Positions 22,516 to 34,974 of a stretch of DNA of 64,000 nt are shown in pieces. The stretch spans positions 20,023,464 to 20,087,463 of the forward strand of contig OZ024929.1 of the NCBI GenBank assembly GCA_964017235.1, in the 5' to 3' direction. This DNA is from Sabellastarte sp. h YS-2021. Taxonomy: Eukaryota > Annelida > Polychaeta > Sabellida > Sabellidae. The position numbers were made by a program, and so were the translations under genes. The notes under the pieces were generated by a model. That model made no database searches, was not told the DNA's origin, and saw only the letters and a list, made by a program, of their open reading frames with translations. Each line of letters begins with the position of its first letter. Positions within the stretch are counted from its first letter, which is position 1.

Positions 22516-23045
22516 AGGGCTCTAAGTGGCCAAAAGTCCAATTTCTGACCTTAAGGTGGCCATAAGTTCTTTTTTACTGGGAGTTTAAGGTCACCTTAAA
22601 ATAGGGATCTTCCTTTGGGCACCCTTAACATGTGTACCAAGTTTGAAAAAAAAAATTAATTTGTTTTTGAGTTATCGCGTCCACAAGGAAATTTCTACGG
22701 CGGCGGCGGCGGCGCGACGGACCTGAATCCAATATATCCCCGACTTTCGTCTGGGGATATAAATATAGGAAAAAAGTCCTAAGTGGGGTCTTTATGGGCC
22801 TCAAAGACAATTTTCTCCTCAACTTAAAGTCTTGATTTTCGGCACATGTACTAAGAATATATTAATGTGTTCTCAGGTAAAATTTGAGGCAGATAAGCCT
22901 CATAGTTTGTGACCTAGAGGGCTCTAAGTGGCCAAAAGTGCAATTTCTGACCTTAAGGTGGCCATAAGTTCTTTATTATTGGGAGTTTAAGGTCACCTTA
23001 AAATAGGGATCTTCCTTAACATGTGTACCAAGTTTGAAAAAAAAA
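22516..23045 (+). mobile_element. Repeat tail with Helitron-like terminus and partial duplication
   Basis: The segment around 22370-22640 is repeated at 22770-23045 (shared TTATGGGCCTCAAAGACAAT and GACCTTAAGGTGGCCATAAG). Between the copies lies a terminus-like structure: a GGC run at 22698-22713, then the hairpin ATATCCCC-GAC / GTC-T-GGGGATAT at 22734-22760 (one bulged T, loop TTTC). A minus-strand copy of the same terminus is at 44855-44960. I infer that the 350-bp repeats are the core of this element. Confidence 0.55.
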
Positions 23046-23049
23046 TATT

Positions 23050-23640
23050 AATATGTATAAGCACTTCTAAGTTTTGCTATCCTCATTTGACCTTGTTGGA
23101 GGAGCCCAAGATCAAATCTGAACACATCAGAAGATTCCCAACCCATGATTTCTTATAAGTCGGTTTCACATTGCAAACCTAGGGGACCAATAATAAGCAA
23201 GTTATAAGCGCTTTTAAGTTTGGCTATCCATGTTTGACCTTTAAGGAGGGGTCCAAGGTCAAATGTGACCACATCAAAAGATTCCTGGCCCGTGATTTCC
23301 TATGAGTTGGTTTCATATTGCAAACTTCTAGGACCAATAATAAGCGAGTTATAAGCACTTTTAAGTTTGGCTGTCCTCGTCTGACCTTGAAGGAGGTGCC
23401 CAATGTCAAATCTGAACACATCAAAAGTTGGTTTCATGTTGCAAACCTCTAGGACCAATAATAACTGAGTAATAAGCACTATTAAGTTTGGCTATCCTTG
23501 CTTAACTCCGAAGGAGAGGTCCAAAGTCAAATCTGACCAGATCAGAAGATTCCCAGCCCATGATTTCCTATGATTTTCACACTGCAAACCTCTTGGACCA
23601 ATAATAAGGGAGATATAGGCACTTTTAAAGTCCGCTACAT
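23050..23640. repeat. T4 tandem repeat (about 148 bp), array 1, about 4 units
   Basis: Units carry AAGTTTGGCTATCC, TTGACCTT.AAGGAGG, CCCATGATTTCCTAT and GGACCAATAATAAG. The array is more diverged than the second one at 34975-35850. Confidence 0.8.
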
Positions 23641-26072
23641 GAGGTTCTCCGTGGATGACCTTGAATTAAGAGCTTAAAGGTCAAATGTCTGCAAGTTAGT
23701 AGAGGATAATGTATATCTGTTATACATATCATCTATGAAGAGATTCAACCTTCTACCTATGAGAACCAGCCAGTACAAAAAGGTACATAATTTTCAAAGA
23801 AATGCCTGCAGCCATCTTGTTTTTCAGAATGAGGCTAATTTCAGACCCAGAGAAGCTTACCTCCCAATGAATATATCCTACAAATTGGTGAAACTAGCTG
23901 GTGTAGTTTTCTTCTGAGAGCGTTAACGCCAAAAATCTGTCTACACACGGTGGCGGTTTATGATAACTATAAACTTACACAGCAAAGATTTGAAATAAAG
24001 CCTAAATCTCAAGAAATTGTACACTTTTATCTCATCTTTCTGTAGTTTTCTCTACATTTTTTATGAAGACTGCCATGTTTTGTTTTGTTAAATTTCACTT
24101 CCTGTTAGCCGTTCGAGATATGCTAGAACAAAATTCAGTTTTCAAAATTCAACTGAAATTGTTCTACCTCCCTCCAATTTGGAAATAATTGTGATTTCAT
24201 TCTTTTCAGCACAAATGAATCAATAATTAATAAACAACAAACAACTTTTTAACAGCAGCAGTTGGAGGTTTAATTTTATTCCAAACTTGACGGATAAGTT
24301 TCTATTGGTACTCACTTTTGCTCAGGGTACAGGATGCACACGCAGAATATACTGTCAGATTCACAATGTCTACAGATTCACATTGAAAATATCAATAGTA
24401 TATGATGTTACGAATTCAAATGAGATATAAATTTTATAAATTCAATATTTAACAAATGCCAATGTTTTGTTTAAAACCCTACAACAAATACAAGGGTCCA
24501 CACAATTAAGGCACCACCTTTGTATGAAGAGTTACAGAACAAAAATTGAACACAAAGTCTGTATCTGTCTGTTATATGGCATCCAACAAGGATTTCTTCC
24601 AAGTCAAATATGCATCCATATAAGTACAACAAGACTGTATGATGTCACTCCTGTCAATGCATATAAATTGAACTTTTCAGTGATTTTCACAGGATTTTTT
24701 TACAGTACAGTAAATTATTAATCTACTTAGAGACTGTGTTTTGTAAATGGCATAAGCAAGTGAGAAATTCATTAGTTATCTATTTTATAGCTCATTCGGT
24801 ACACTTGCCGAAACGGATAGATTATATCCGTTTGTTTTATGGAATTTAAAAACAGCTTTGTTCCCAGTAAAATATGCAATGACACAAGGATACTTTTATA
24901 CATATCGTGTCAATGCATAAGTTGACTTTTATGGGGCTGTTCCACCTTGTCGAGCCAATCGTAAACCTACTTCCTAAATGGATAAAACAAAATACTGCAC
25001 CATCCATGGATGTAGTTTGAGATAAGTTTAAGATCTCATCTCGGTAATGCTGAGATTACTACACACAGGTTCCTGAAAAGTTTACGAGGTTTTTGACATA
25101 AAAGATCGACTTTAGATGAAAAAGACAGGTTTAAGATTGCTGCTGTAAGATGGAAAAGATTGCTTTGCGACTGTAAAGGTGGGTATAAGATCGCCCAAAA
25201 ATCAAAAAGATGACTTTAAGGGCAAAAAGATATGTTTAAGATAAGTTTAAGATTGTAAAAATCTGATAAGGATAAGGGGCAGTTTGTGATAATTTCAAAT
25301 GGTTTATTTAATATTGTCGTTAACTGTTCCCCACGGATTCACAAACTCATCCAATCGAAAACCCGTTGAGAAGTACTGTAATTTCCATACACGATGGATT
25401 TATGATGGCCTTAAGATCCTTACGATCCAAACTGACAATTTTTGGGTTGCAAACCTATCTTAAAGCATTATTGCCAAGGTGGAACAGGTCTCTAACTGAC
25501 TCTCTAAGCATTAACAGACTTTTTTTTTATAAAATGATAATACCTCTTTTCAGATATTAACCAAGATTTGTAATCTTGACATAAATCAGCATGTCTGCAA
25601 CTGTGATTGGTTAAAATATCTCCCAAGCCCCACATAACCAATTTAAGCCATCTGTGATACAAGTGCCGGAACTAAAGAGTCAAATCAGTAATTACCTTGC
25701 GGCTTTGCCACTAGGCCCAGTACTGTACATATCCAAACACCAGCATAAATTAACATACAAATATTGCCACAAAATGCAATATATACTTAGCTTCTAATTC
25801 CTCCTTTAGGAAAGGAGTTGTGCTAATGTGCATCCAACATGTTTAAACTGATTATAAATTTATGATTGTTGTACCTATTTACAGTCTATTACTAAAACTA
25901 TGCAGTCTTTTTTTAGCTGCAACATTTTAGTGCAGTTTACTTGTGCCACAAAATCATGTGTATAACCACCAAATTTCTGTTAAAAGATATATATAGTTAC
26001 TGTTAATATATTTGCATAACATACATGCAAAAGTTGACATTAAAACTATTTGGACCAGAATGTGGAATGGAC
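23641..26072. other. Intron sequence, little recognised
   Basis: A short segment at about 23800-23860 (GCCATCTTGTTTTTCA.AATGAGGC) matches the tail after the second T4 array at about 35876, so it is probably the tail of an element. The rest holds nothing I can name. Confidence 0.5.
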
Positions 26073-26384
26073 CAGGGGCCGGTTTCACAAAGCGTCCTTA
26101 AGATAAAGGTCAACTTAAATTCAAGGATTTCCTTGAATTTCTTCCTCCTTTAAAATTCTCAGTTTCACAAAGCTTCCTTCCTTAAATTTAAGGAAGTGTC
26201 CTTCAGGGAATGTTTAATAAATTTAATGAACATTTGGTTCCTCCTTAAGGTTCAAGGAAGACCTTTGGTAAGGAAAAGGCTTCGTGAAACTGAATTTTAA
26301 GGTGGCCTTCCCAAAGGAATCAAAGTGACCTTTCTTTACTAAAGGAGGTCCTTTTTAAAGGAGGCTCCATGAAACTGGCCCCTG
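26073..26384. mobile_element. MITE with CAGGGGCC termini (312 bp)
   Basis: Inverted termini CAGGGGCCGGTTTCACAAAG and CAGGGGCCAGTTTCATGGAG. The interior is rich in AAGGA/TCCTT palindromic words. CAGGG ends suggest a hAT-related family, but I found no matching 8-bp flanks, so the superfamily is uncertain. Confidence 0.7.
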
Positions 26385-27483
26385 ATTCTGAATCATGAAG
26401 ATGAAAACAAGATGGTTTTGTAACCAAATAAATTTATGAAATACCCAAAGATTAATTCAATTGTATCTGATTTATACACAAATTTATTATGAGTAACAAC
26501 AATACTTCTCAGTGAGTAACACAACACAATACTGAAATTGGCATTGTCAGAATAACTACTGAATTCCGAGGAGCTTTACCAATCAATATTGTGATATTAA
26601 TACAAGATCAAGTTTAGAATCAACAAGTGCCAGTACCGCTGTAATCTTAAATGTTCATTTCTATATATCCGACTTGGAAGAAAACAGTAATTGTAATAGT
26701 TACTTCAATGCATGCATTGTCTGTGTATAACTTCTGAAAAAAAACCCACAAGTCATCCCCCCCATCACACACACAGACATATTAATGAAATAAATATTTC
26801 AATTAACAAAACCTATCATCTAATCTTAATTCTTCAGTCAGCTTAAAAGTTGCTCTTCATGCAGACAGCTTTTGTAGTATTAATAACAAATATTAGAACC
26901 AACAACAATAGAGGATTTTACTTTGTAAATGAAATTAATTGACATAGTATTTATTTTAGAAAACAAAATACTTACAAAGGAAATTATAAATTCTTTCCAC
27001 AGTACATATTCTAACAGTGTAATTGAATTATGTCTGTACACAACTGGGACCTATGTTTACATATGGTCACTTGTCCTGTACAGAATTAAGATTTTGATGA
27101 ATTGTACATGATTGAAAAGTATAAAATCTGACCTAATTTCTAATGGCATATAATACATCCTTAGTTGACACCAGACATGGATAAATGTCTTTCACCACAG
27201 TTATTTCAATTCAGTAATTGTGTGATTGTATAAAATACAATGATAGCAAAAGGCTTCTAACGGTTGGACAGACTTTGCCATTGATTTATTTGGATGAGAA
27301 TTCTGATACCTGAAGCAAAAAAAAAAAAAAAAACTCAATCACTAATGACATTTTAACAACTGGTTATTGCTGTTGAAAAAACGATTCAGTGATACTGAGA
27401 TACTTCATTTCATGTCAGCAGGAAAAAAAACTAGACCAAGGATGCATCTGTGGCCAGATACAAGATGTATCCACTAACAAAGG
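26385..27483. other. Intron sequence, nothing recognised
   Basis: AT-rich sequence with an A-run near 27319-27335. Confidence 0.55.
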
Positions 27484-27810
27484 CAAAAGTAGCTATTACT
27501 CAGCTATGCCACGAGCTAGAGGTCTGAAATTTTACTATGTTGTAGCTGACCCAAAAGTAGGTGAATAACAGATTTGTACAAAATTCTCTAAATGCAATAG
27601 TTTTCAAATTACAAGTGATTTTACTCATGATGGAAGTAGGTGAAAAATCCAAAAGTAGCTATTACTCACTTAGCTATTGAGATAGACACCCAAGTTACTC
27701 ACCATGTTGTAGCTATGGGAAAGTAGCTGAATAACATATTTTAACAAAGTGCTCTAAATGCAATACTTTTTAAGTTATAATTGATTTAGTGCATGATTTC
27801 ATTAATTTTA
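27484..27810. repeat. T3 tandem repeat (about 155 bp), array 1, 2 units
   Basis: AGTAGCTATTACTCA, GCTGACCCAAAAGTAG and TGCAATAGTTTTCAA mark the unit. The second unit is the variant terminal type (TAGACACCCAAGTTACTCAC) that also closes the arrays at 36170-37940 and 42655-43132. Confidence 0.8.
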
Positions 27811-27839
27811 ATCCATTAAAAATTATTTTAAAAATTCAT

Positions 27840-29560
27840 AAAAAAACTTTAGCATGTGAAAGCTCTCCAAAATGTAGGTGAATGAGTTATTTGAGAAATA
27901 CTCACTATCTGCAATACTTTCAGTGATAATAGGCATTTACTCATTTTGAGTAGGTGAGTAATTAGCTACGGATCTGAAAATTCACTAAATGAAAGCTCTC
28001 CAAAATGTAGGTGAATGAGTTATTTGAGAAATACTGGCTATCTGCAATACTTCTAGAGATAATTCGCATTTACTCATTTTGAGTAGGTGAATAATTAGCT
28101 ACGGGTCTGAAACTTCAAGTGAAAGCTCTCCCAAAAGTAGGTGAATGAGTTATTTGAGAAAAATTGGCTATCTTCAATACTTTTAGACATAATTCGCGTT
28201 TACTCATTCTGAGTAGGTGAGTAACTACCTACGGGTCTGGAAGTTCACCATGTGAAAGCTCTCCCAAAAGTACATGAATGAGTTATTTGATAAAAATTTG
28301 GTATCTGCAATACTTTTAGAGATAATTAGCATTTACTCACTTTAAGTAGGCGAGTAATTAGCTATGGGTCTGAAACTTCACAGAGTGAAAGCTCTCCCAA
28401 AAGTAGGTGAATGAGTTATTTGAGAAAAATTGGCTATCTGCAATACTTTTAGAGATAACTCGCATTTACTCATTTTGAGTAGGTGAGTAATTAGCTATAG
28501 GTCAGAAACTTCACCATGTGAAAGCTCTTCCAAAAGTAGATGAATGACTTATTTGATAAAAATTGGGTATCTGCAATACTTTTAGAGATAATTAGCATTT
28601 ACTCATTTTGAGTAAGCGAGTAATTAGGACGGGTCTGAAACTTCACCAAGTGAAAGCTCTCCCAAAAGTAGGTGAATGAGTTATTGGAGAAATACTCACT
28701 ATCTGCAATACTTTCAGTGATAATAGGCATTTACTCATTTTGAGTAGGTGAGTAATTAGCTACGGATCTGAAAATTCACTAAATGAAAGCTCTCCAAAAT
28801 GTAGGTGAATGAGTTATTTGAGAAATACTGGCTATCTGCAATACTTCTAGAGATAATTCGCATTTACTCATTTTGAGTAGGTGAATAATTAGCTATGGGT
28901 CTGAAACTTCAAGTGAAAGCTCTCCCAAAAGTAGGTGAATGAGTTATTTGAGAAAAATTGGCTATCTGCAATACTTTTAGACATGATTCGCATTTACTCA
29001 TTTTGAGTAGGTGAGTAATTACCTACGGGTCTGGAAGTTCACCATGTGAAAGCTCTCCCAAAAGTACATGAATGAGTTATTTGATAAAAATTTGGTATCT
29101 GCAATACTTTTAGAGATAATTAGCATTTACTCACTTTAAGTAGGCGAGTAATTAGCTATGGGTCTGAAACTTCGCCAAGTGAAAGCTCTCCCAAAAGTAG
29201 GTGAATGAGTTATTTGAGAAAAATTGGCTATCTGCAATACTTTTAGAGATAACTAGCATTTACTCATTTTGAGTAGGTGAGTAATTAGCTATGGGTCAGA
29301 AACTTCACCATGTGAAAGCTCTTCCAAAAGTAGATGAATGACTTATTTGATAAAAATTGGGTATCTGCAATACTTTTAGAGATAATTAGCATTTACTCAT
29401 TTTGAGTAAGCGAGTAATTAGGACGGGTCTGAAACTTCACCAAGTGAAAGCTCTCCCAAAAGTAGGTGAATGAGTTATTTGAGAAAAATTGGCTATCTGC
29501 AATACTTTTAGAGATAATTCGCATTCACTCATTTTAAGTAGGTGAGTAATACCCTACGAC
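27840..29560. repeat. T1 tandem repeat (about 133 bp), array 1, about 13 units
   Basis: The unit contains GTGAATGAGTTATTTGAG, CTATCTGCAATACTTTTAG, CATTTACTCATTTTGAGTAG and GTGAGTAATTAGCTA. A higher-order repeat of 6 monomers (794 bp) occurs twice: the distinctive CTCACTATCTGC unit is at 27901 and 28695, and the following five units match in order. Confidence 0.9.
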
Positions 29561-29925
29561 AAGTTGTAAAATTTGAAATTTTTCATATTGCAACCGAACA
29601 CTCCTGTACTACCCTGCGGGTCAAAACTTCACTCTAAATCGCTCAATCTCTTACAGTTTTCGAGATATTTGCACTTTTTGTATTTTGTAAAAAAACAGTC
29701 AAAGAAACACCCACGGCGGCCATCTCGTTTTTGTCCAGATATCCAGAATAATTCCCAAGGAAGCTTTTGTACCATTGAACCTATCCTACAAATTTGATGC
29801 CTCTACTGCTAATACTTTTGGCTGCAGAGGGGTAACGAGAAATCATCTACACACTGCGGCGGCAGCGGCGGTGTACCCCAGCGAAAACCATGGTATCCAC
29901 CGGAAGCATCCGGTGGATACAATTA
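29561..29925 (+). mobile_element. Element tail with perfect terminal hairpin
   Basis: The non-repetitive tail after T1 array 1 contains GGCGGCCATCTCGTTTTTG and a GC-rich GCGGCGGCAGCGGCGG stretch at about 29858-29873. It ends in a perfect 12-bp hairpin, GTATCCACCGGA (29893-29904), loop AGCA, TCCGGTGGATAC (29909-29920), followed by AATTACAT. I read this as the 3' terminus of a Helitron/Helentron-like element carrying T1 array 1. Confidence 0.55.
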
Positions 29926-30477
29926 CATCCATCAGTCATGAATCACCTGTTCCAATCACATGCACTGACAAAACTTTTCAAAAATAACTAGAGGATCGCT
30001 CGCAAAAAAAAAAGATAATGTTTTTGCATAGCAAAAACAAAGTGTCCCGAAAAGGATATAAAGGTGAGTGCTAAAGTATTAAGAAAATGCTTCGTTTCTA
30101 GCCTTATACTGTTGTGGCAACCAAAGTCAGCGCAGTCTGTTCTATCTAGCACGGTTTTCAAGATATAAGCATTTTGGTGTTTTGCAAAAATTAAAAATGT
30201 CCACTATATTTGGCGAGACAAAAATATTTTGAAAATTGGCATGGCTACTCTGCAGAGATACCCAGCAGGTCAAAAATTTGGTTGAGTTCGCTCCATATAG
30301 CACGGTTTTCGAGATATAAGCATTTTTGTGTTTTGCAAAAACTTTGAAAATTCAAAATGGCCACCATTTTTGGGGAGACAAAAATTTTTGTCAAGACCAC
30401 TGCCGCGGTGTGTATCTCCCGCCGAGCATTAAAGGAGAAGAAATAGCTTTTCCGAGATATTCACAATTTTTCATTTT

Positions 30478-32092
30478 CGTGTGTGAAAGCTCTTCCAAAA
30501 GTAGATGAATGAGTTATTTGAGAAAAATTGGCTATCTGCAATACTATTAGGAGACAATTCACATTTACTCATTTTGAGTAGGTGAATAATTAGCTATGGG
30601 TCTGAAACTTCACCAAGTGAAAGCTCTCCCAAAAGTAGATGAATGACTTATTTGAGAAAAATTGGCTATCTGCAATACTTTTAGAGATAATTCGCATTTA
30701 CTCATTTTGTGTAGGTGAGTAATTAGCTATGGGTCTGAAACTTCACCATGTGAAAGCTCTCCCACAAGTAGATGAATGAGTATTTGATAAAAATTGGGTA
30801 TCCGCAATACTTTTACAGATAATTAGCATTTACTCATTTTGAGTAGGTGAATAAATAGCTATGGGTCTGAAACTTCACAGAGTGAAAGCTCTCCCAAAAG
30901 TAGGTGAATGAGTTATTTGAGAAAAATTGGCTATCTGCAATACTTTTAGAGATAATTCGCATTTACTCATTTTGAGTAGGTGAGTAATTAGCTATGGGTC
31001 TGAAACTTCCCCATGTGAAAGCTCTCCCACAAGTAGATGAATGAGTATTTCATAAAAATTGGGTATCCACAATACTTTTAGAGATAATTAGCATTTACTC
31101 ATTTTGAGTAGGTGAATAAATAGCTATGGGTCTGAAACTTCACAGAGTGAAAGCTCTCCCAAAAGTAGGTGAATGAGTTATTTGAGAAAAATTGGCTATC
31201 TGCAATACTTTTTGAGATAATTCGCATTTACTCATTTTGAGTAGGCGAGTAATTAGCTATGGGTCTGAAACTTCACCAAGTGAAAGCTCTCCCAAAAGTA
31301 GGTGAATAATTTATTTGAGAAAAATTGGCTATCTGCAATACTTTTAGAGATAATTCGCATTTACTCATTTTGAGTAGGTGAGTAATTAGCTATGGGTCTG
31401 AAACGTCACCATGTGAAAGCTCTCCCAAAAGTACATGAATGAGTTATTTGATAAAAATTGGGTATCCGCAATACTTTTACAGATAATTAGCATTTACTCA
31501 TTTTGAGTAGGTAAATAATTAGCTATGGGTCTGAAACTTCACGGAGTGAAAGCTCTCCCAAAAGTAGGTGAATGAGTTATTTGAGAAAAATTGGCTATCT
31601 GCAATACTTTTAGAGATAAATTAAATTCGCATTTACTCATTTTGAGTAGGTGAGTAATTAGCTATGGGTCTGAAACTTCACCATGTGAAAGCTCTTCCAA
31701 AAGTAGGTGAATGAGTTATTTGAGAAAAATTGGCTATCTGCAATACTTTTAACAGATAATTCGCATTTACTCATTTTGAGTACGTGAGTAATTATCTACG
31801 GGGTCTGAAACTTGACCATGTGAAAGCTCTCCCAAAAGTACATGAATGAGTTATTTGATAAAAATTGGGTATCTGCAATAGTTTTTGAGATAATTAGCAT
31901 TTACTCATTTTGAGTAGGTGAGTAATTAGCTACGGGTCTGAAACTTCACCAAGTGAAAGCTCTCCCAAAAGTAGGTGAATGAGTTATTTGGGAAAAATTG
32001 GCTATCCGCAATACTTTTAGAGGTAATTCGCATTTACTCATTTTGAGTAGGTGAGCAATTAGCTATGGGTCTGAAACTTCACCAAGTGAAAG
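30478..32092. repeat. T1 tandem array 2 inside E2, about 12 units
   Basis: Starts at GTGTGTGAAAGCTCTTCC and ends at GAAAGCTCTTTGG, where it switches to T2. Both junctions are the same in E3. Individual units differ by a few substitutions and small indels, for example a 6-bp insertion near 31619. Confidence 0.9.
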
Positions 32093-32371
32093 CTCTTTGG
32101 CATAGCTGCTCTGCAGAGATACCCTGAAGATCAAAAATTCCGTCAAAATCGCTCTATGTAGCACGGTTTTCAAAATATTAGCATTTTTGTGTTTTGCAAT
32201 TTTTGCGCAAAAATTCGAAAATTCAAAATGGCCGCCATTTTTGGCGAGACATAAATTTTTTCAAAATTGGGATAACTACTCTGCAGAGATACCCTGCAGA
32301 TCAAAAATTTCGTCGAAATCGCTCTATCTAGCACGGTTTTCGAGATATAAGCATTTTGGTGTTTTCCTTAT

Positions 32372-32719
32372 TTGGAAAATTCATAATGATTAATTAATCA
32401 TTAATTACTCGGCCATTTCTTAACCAATCAATGCCAAAATCTAATGATTTCCAGATTTTAATAGAATGAATGTATTTGCCAAGTTTCAGGTGAATTGATA
32501 AAATTCCCTTCAAGTTATCATCCGGACAAGCTTCCCCATCGAAAAAAGACATTTTTGATCATGTGACCTCTCTGATTGGTTGAAATGTCACTGCAGCATA
32601 TTCAAAAAAATTCCCCAAGGCTACTGCCTAAACCTGCCAAATTTGAAAAGAATCCGCCTAACGGTTACAGAGTTATAAGGAAAACAAAATGCGGAGCCGC
32701 CGGAGCCGCCGGAGCCTGA
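32372..32719. repeat. Shared unique tail of E2
   Basis: Non-tandem sequence nearly identical to 42094-42453 (TAATGATTAATTAATCATTA, CAAGCTTCCCCATCG, CCAAATTTGAAAAGAATCCG). It closes with two GGAGCCGCC units here and three GGAGCCGGC units in E3. Confidence 0.85.
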
Positions 32720-33162
32720 AACTCTCCCATACACAAATTGCGGGACGCTTAATTCTTTCACCAAAATTGATTATGACAATAAGAGTTACTCACCCCACTC
32801 TTGAGTGACAATTAATCTCTACAGTCTGTGATGTTTTTCAGATATCAACAGATCCTAGTATCCACATGTACAACAAGCTATTCATCTGTCAATCTTTTCA
32901 CTTGTATGTAAAATTTTTGAAACAAGAGCACAAAATCCCATATTATCCACTCTAACTAGCTTCAACTATTCCAACGTCAACTGGAGTCAAGTAAAAAGAC
33001 AAAATGTATGTTAATTGAAACAAAGCAACAAATCACACAAAACTGGTCTAGTACAAGGCTGTCTTCTAACACCCTAGTTACACTTTTCGTTATTGTCATC
33101 ACAAGCTATGACCGAGTGGTAGGGATACAACAATGTGTCAGGGCTTTGGATTATTTGGTTAA

Positions 33163-33649
33163 CCCTTTCGCTACTGAAGGAACATTATTCCACGGGACTG
33201 TAGCCATATGATGTCATATCACGTCAGAAACACCAATGAAGTAAAATAATAACTCACTACCTTATACACTTTATTTGCGGTATTTTTCGGCATATTTCAT
33301 TAGGAATTGATGTCTAAGTCGAATGGGAAAATTCGTGGGAATTCCCCAAATAAAAATCACAACGAGTAAACAATATGCAGCAATATGCGGTAAATACGGC
33401 AATATCTACAGAAACCAGTTAAAATAGGTGAAATGGTGATTTTTTTTTTAAATATAGCATAACTTTCATATAAAATACTTAAAATATTGGTTTAATACTG
33501 ATACACCAATGAAAACGTATAACAGTACACTGAAGGGAAAGAAGAAATATATATAATAATTATTACCGTCGACCCTTGGTCGACAGACATGGTCCCTTGT
33601 AATACACATTGATGTCGACTGCTAGTCGACACATATGGTAGCGAAAGGG
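33163..33649. mobile_element. piggyBac-type MITE, copy 1 (487 bp)
   Basis: Terminal inverted repeats CCCTTTCGCTAC / GTAGCGAAAGGG are flanked on both sides by TTAA (33159-33162, 33650-33653), the piggyBac target duplication. The interior has two short palindromes, GTCGACC/GGTCGAC at 33568-33584 and GTCGAC/GTCGAC at 33614-33630. No transposase. The second copy is at 55442-55881. Confidence 0.88.
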
Positions 33650-33811
33650 TTAATTTTGGTGAATGACTGATTCTCGATTTGCTTACAGCACAACAAATAT
33701 TTGTGAATCGTCAACATTATGATATAACATATTTATGTTTTATGTGGATAAAGCCTAAAATGGTATTTTACTTACTGAATTTAGAAAAAAAAAGTATAAA
33801 ATAAAAACAAG

Positions 33812-34974
33812 CAATCAGTGCCCGTGAATGGGCTCTGTGTCAGCTGACTGTGTGTTTTGAGTTTCAGAGTAGAAGTGACAGAAGAAAAGGACACAAAAGT
33901 TGTGCCCTGGAAATGGTATAAAAGGAAAGTAAGAAGGTAACTGTTAAGGTGTAAAAAGTAAGTTAAAAACATATTTAAAGAAAATATTGCAAATGCAATA
34001 GCAGTGTTCGCTCTCGAGCGCGATTTTGTGAGTTTGTACACACTCTGGGGCGAGTTGTCGCAAAACCAACTCACCAACGCGTCTGTGCTGTCGCTACCAG
34101 GCGAAACACTCAAAACTGACGGAAGAAATTCGTCTATTATCGGAAGCGACGACCTACATATTTCCTCATAGAAATGGGTGAGAAAAGCATGAAAAGCAGT
34201 TTATTTTATTTTATATATCCAGCTAACAGTAATTCACGTGAGAATTCGGGTATTCTCGCGAGATTTCCGTGCTTTTTGTTGATTTTTAAACTCGTCTTCT
34301 GCTTATAGTGTCACAGGCAAAACAGTCGAAACTACTGACCAAAGAAATTCGTCTATTATCGGAAGCGATGACATACATATTTCCCCATAGAAATAGGTGA
34401 GAAAGACATGAAAGAGAGTTTATTTTATTTGATACACCCAGCTAACAGTAATTCACGCGAGAATTCGGGTATTCTCACGAGATTTCCATGCTTTATGTTT
34501 AATTTTTAACTCGTCTTCTGCATATTGTGTCACAGGCGAAACAGTCGAAACAACTACTGACCAAAGAAATTTGTCTATTGTCGGAAGAGACAAAATATAT
34601 ATTTCTTCAAAGAAAAGAGAAGAAATGCAATTTATTTATTTATTTGATGAATCCAGATAATAGTAAAATAAATAAAAAATTAAAATTAAAAACAAGAGGG
34701 GAGTGCCCGTGAACGGGCACTGTGTCAGCTGACTGAGTGTTTTTGATTTGTGAAGGTAATAATGAGAGGAAAGCATAATTATCAGGGAAAGTGCTGTACA
34801 GAAGTACAGTAAATGGTAATTGAACAGCATGTTCAAAAGAAATTCTGAACCTGACAGAAGAAAAGGACAAAAAAGTTGTGCCCTGCAAATGGTATTATGA
34901 AGGAAAGTAACAAGGTAACTGTTTAAGTGTAAAGAGTAGGTTAAAACATATTTAAAGAAATACTGCAAATGCAG
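33812..34974. repeat. Duplicated hairpin-bearing segment and 224-bp tandem repeat
   Basis: The segment starting AGTGCCCGTGAA at 33819 recurs at 34703 and shares GACAGAAGAAAAGGAC and TTGTGCCCTG. In the second copy GTGCCCG-TGAA-CGGGCAC (34703-34720) is a perfect 7-bp hairpin. Between the copies lie about 2.4 tandem units of 224 bp (GAAATTCGTCTATTATCGG at 34123 and 34347, variant at about 34567). It probably belongs to another non-autonomous element. Confidence 0.65.

Larger units (their letters stand above)
29988..32719 (-). mobile_element. Composite satellite-bearing element E2 (2732 bp)
   Basis: Same architecture as E3 (38374-42453). Plus-strand order: head (about 29988-30115, with a 9-bp perfect hairpin TGTTTTTGC/GCAAAAACA at 30019-30039), about 2 T2 units (to 30477), about 12 T1 units (30478-32092), under 2 T2 units (to about 32370), and a unique tail ending in GGAGCCGCC repeats. 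On the minus strand it would begin TC and end CTAG followed by T, as Helitrons do; this boundary call is inference. No Rep/helicase coding sequence is present, so it is non-autonomous. Confidence 0.6.

Noticed and set aside
24960..25300. Repeated AAGATAAGTTTAAGAT-like words
   Set aside because: Spacing is irregular and similarity between words is too low to call a tandem repeat.
27840..29560. CRISPR-like regular spacing
   Set aside because: Units are adjacent tandem repeats about 133 bp long without unique spacers, in a eukaryotic intron.
33110..33160. tRNA-like GACCGAGTGGTAGG word next to the piggyBac MITE
   Set aside because: It resembles box A, but no box B is found at the right distance even after removing the MITE.
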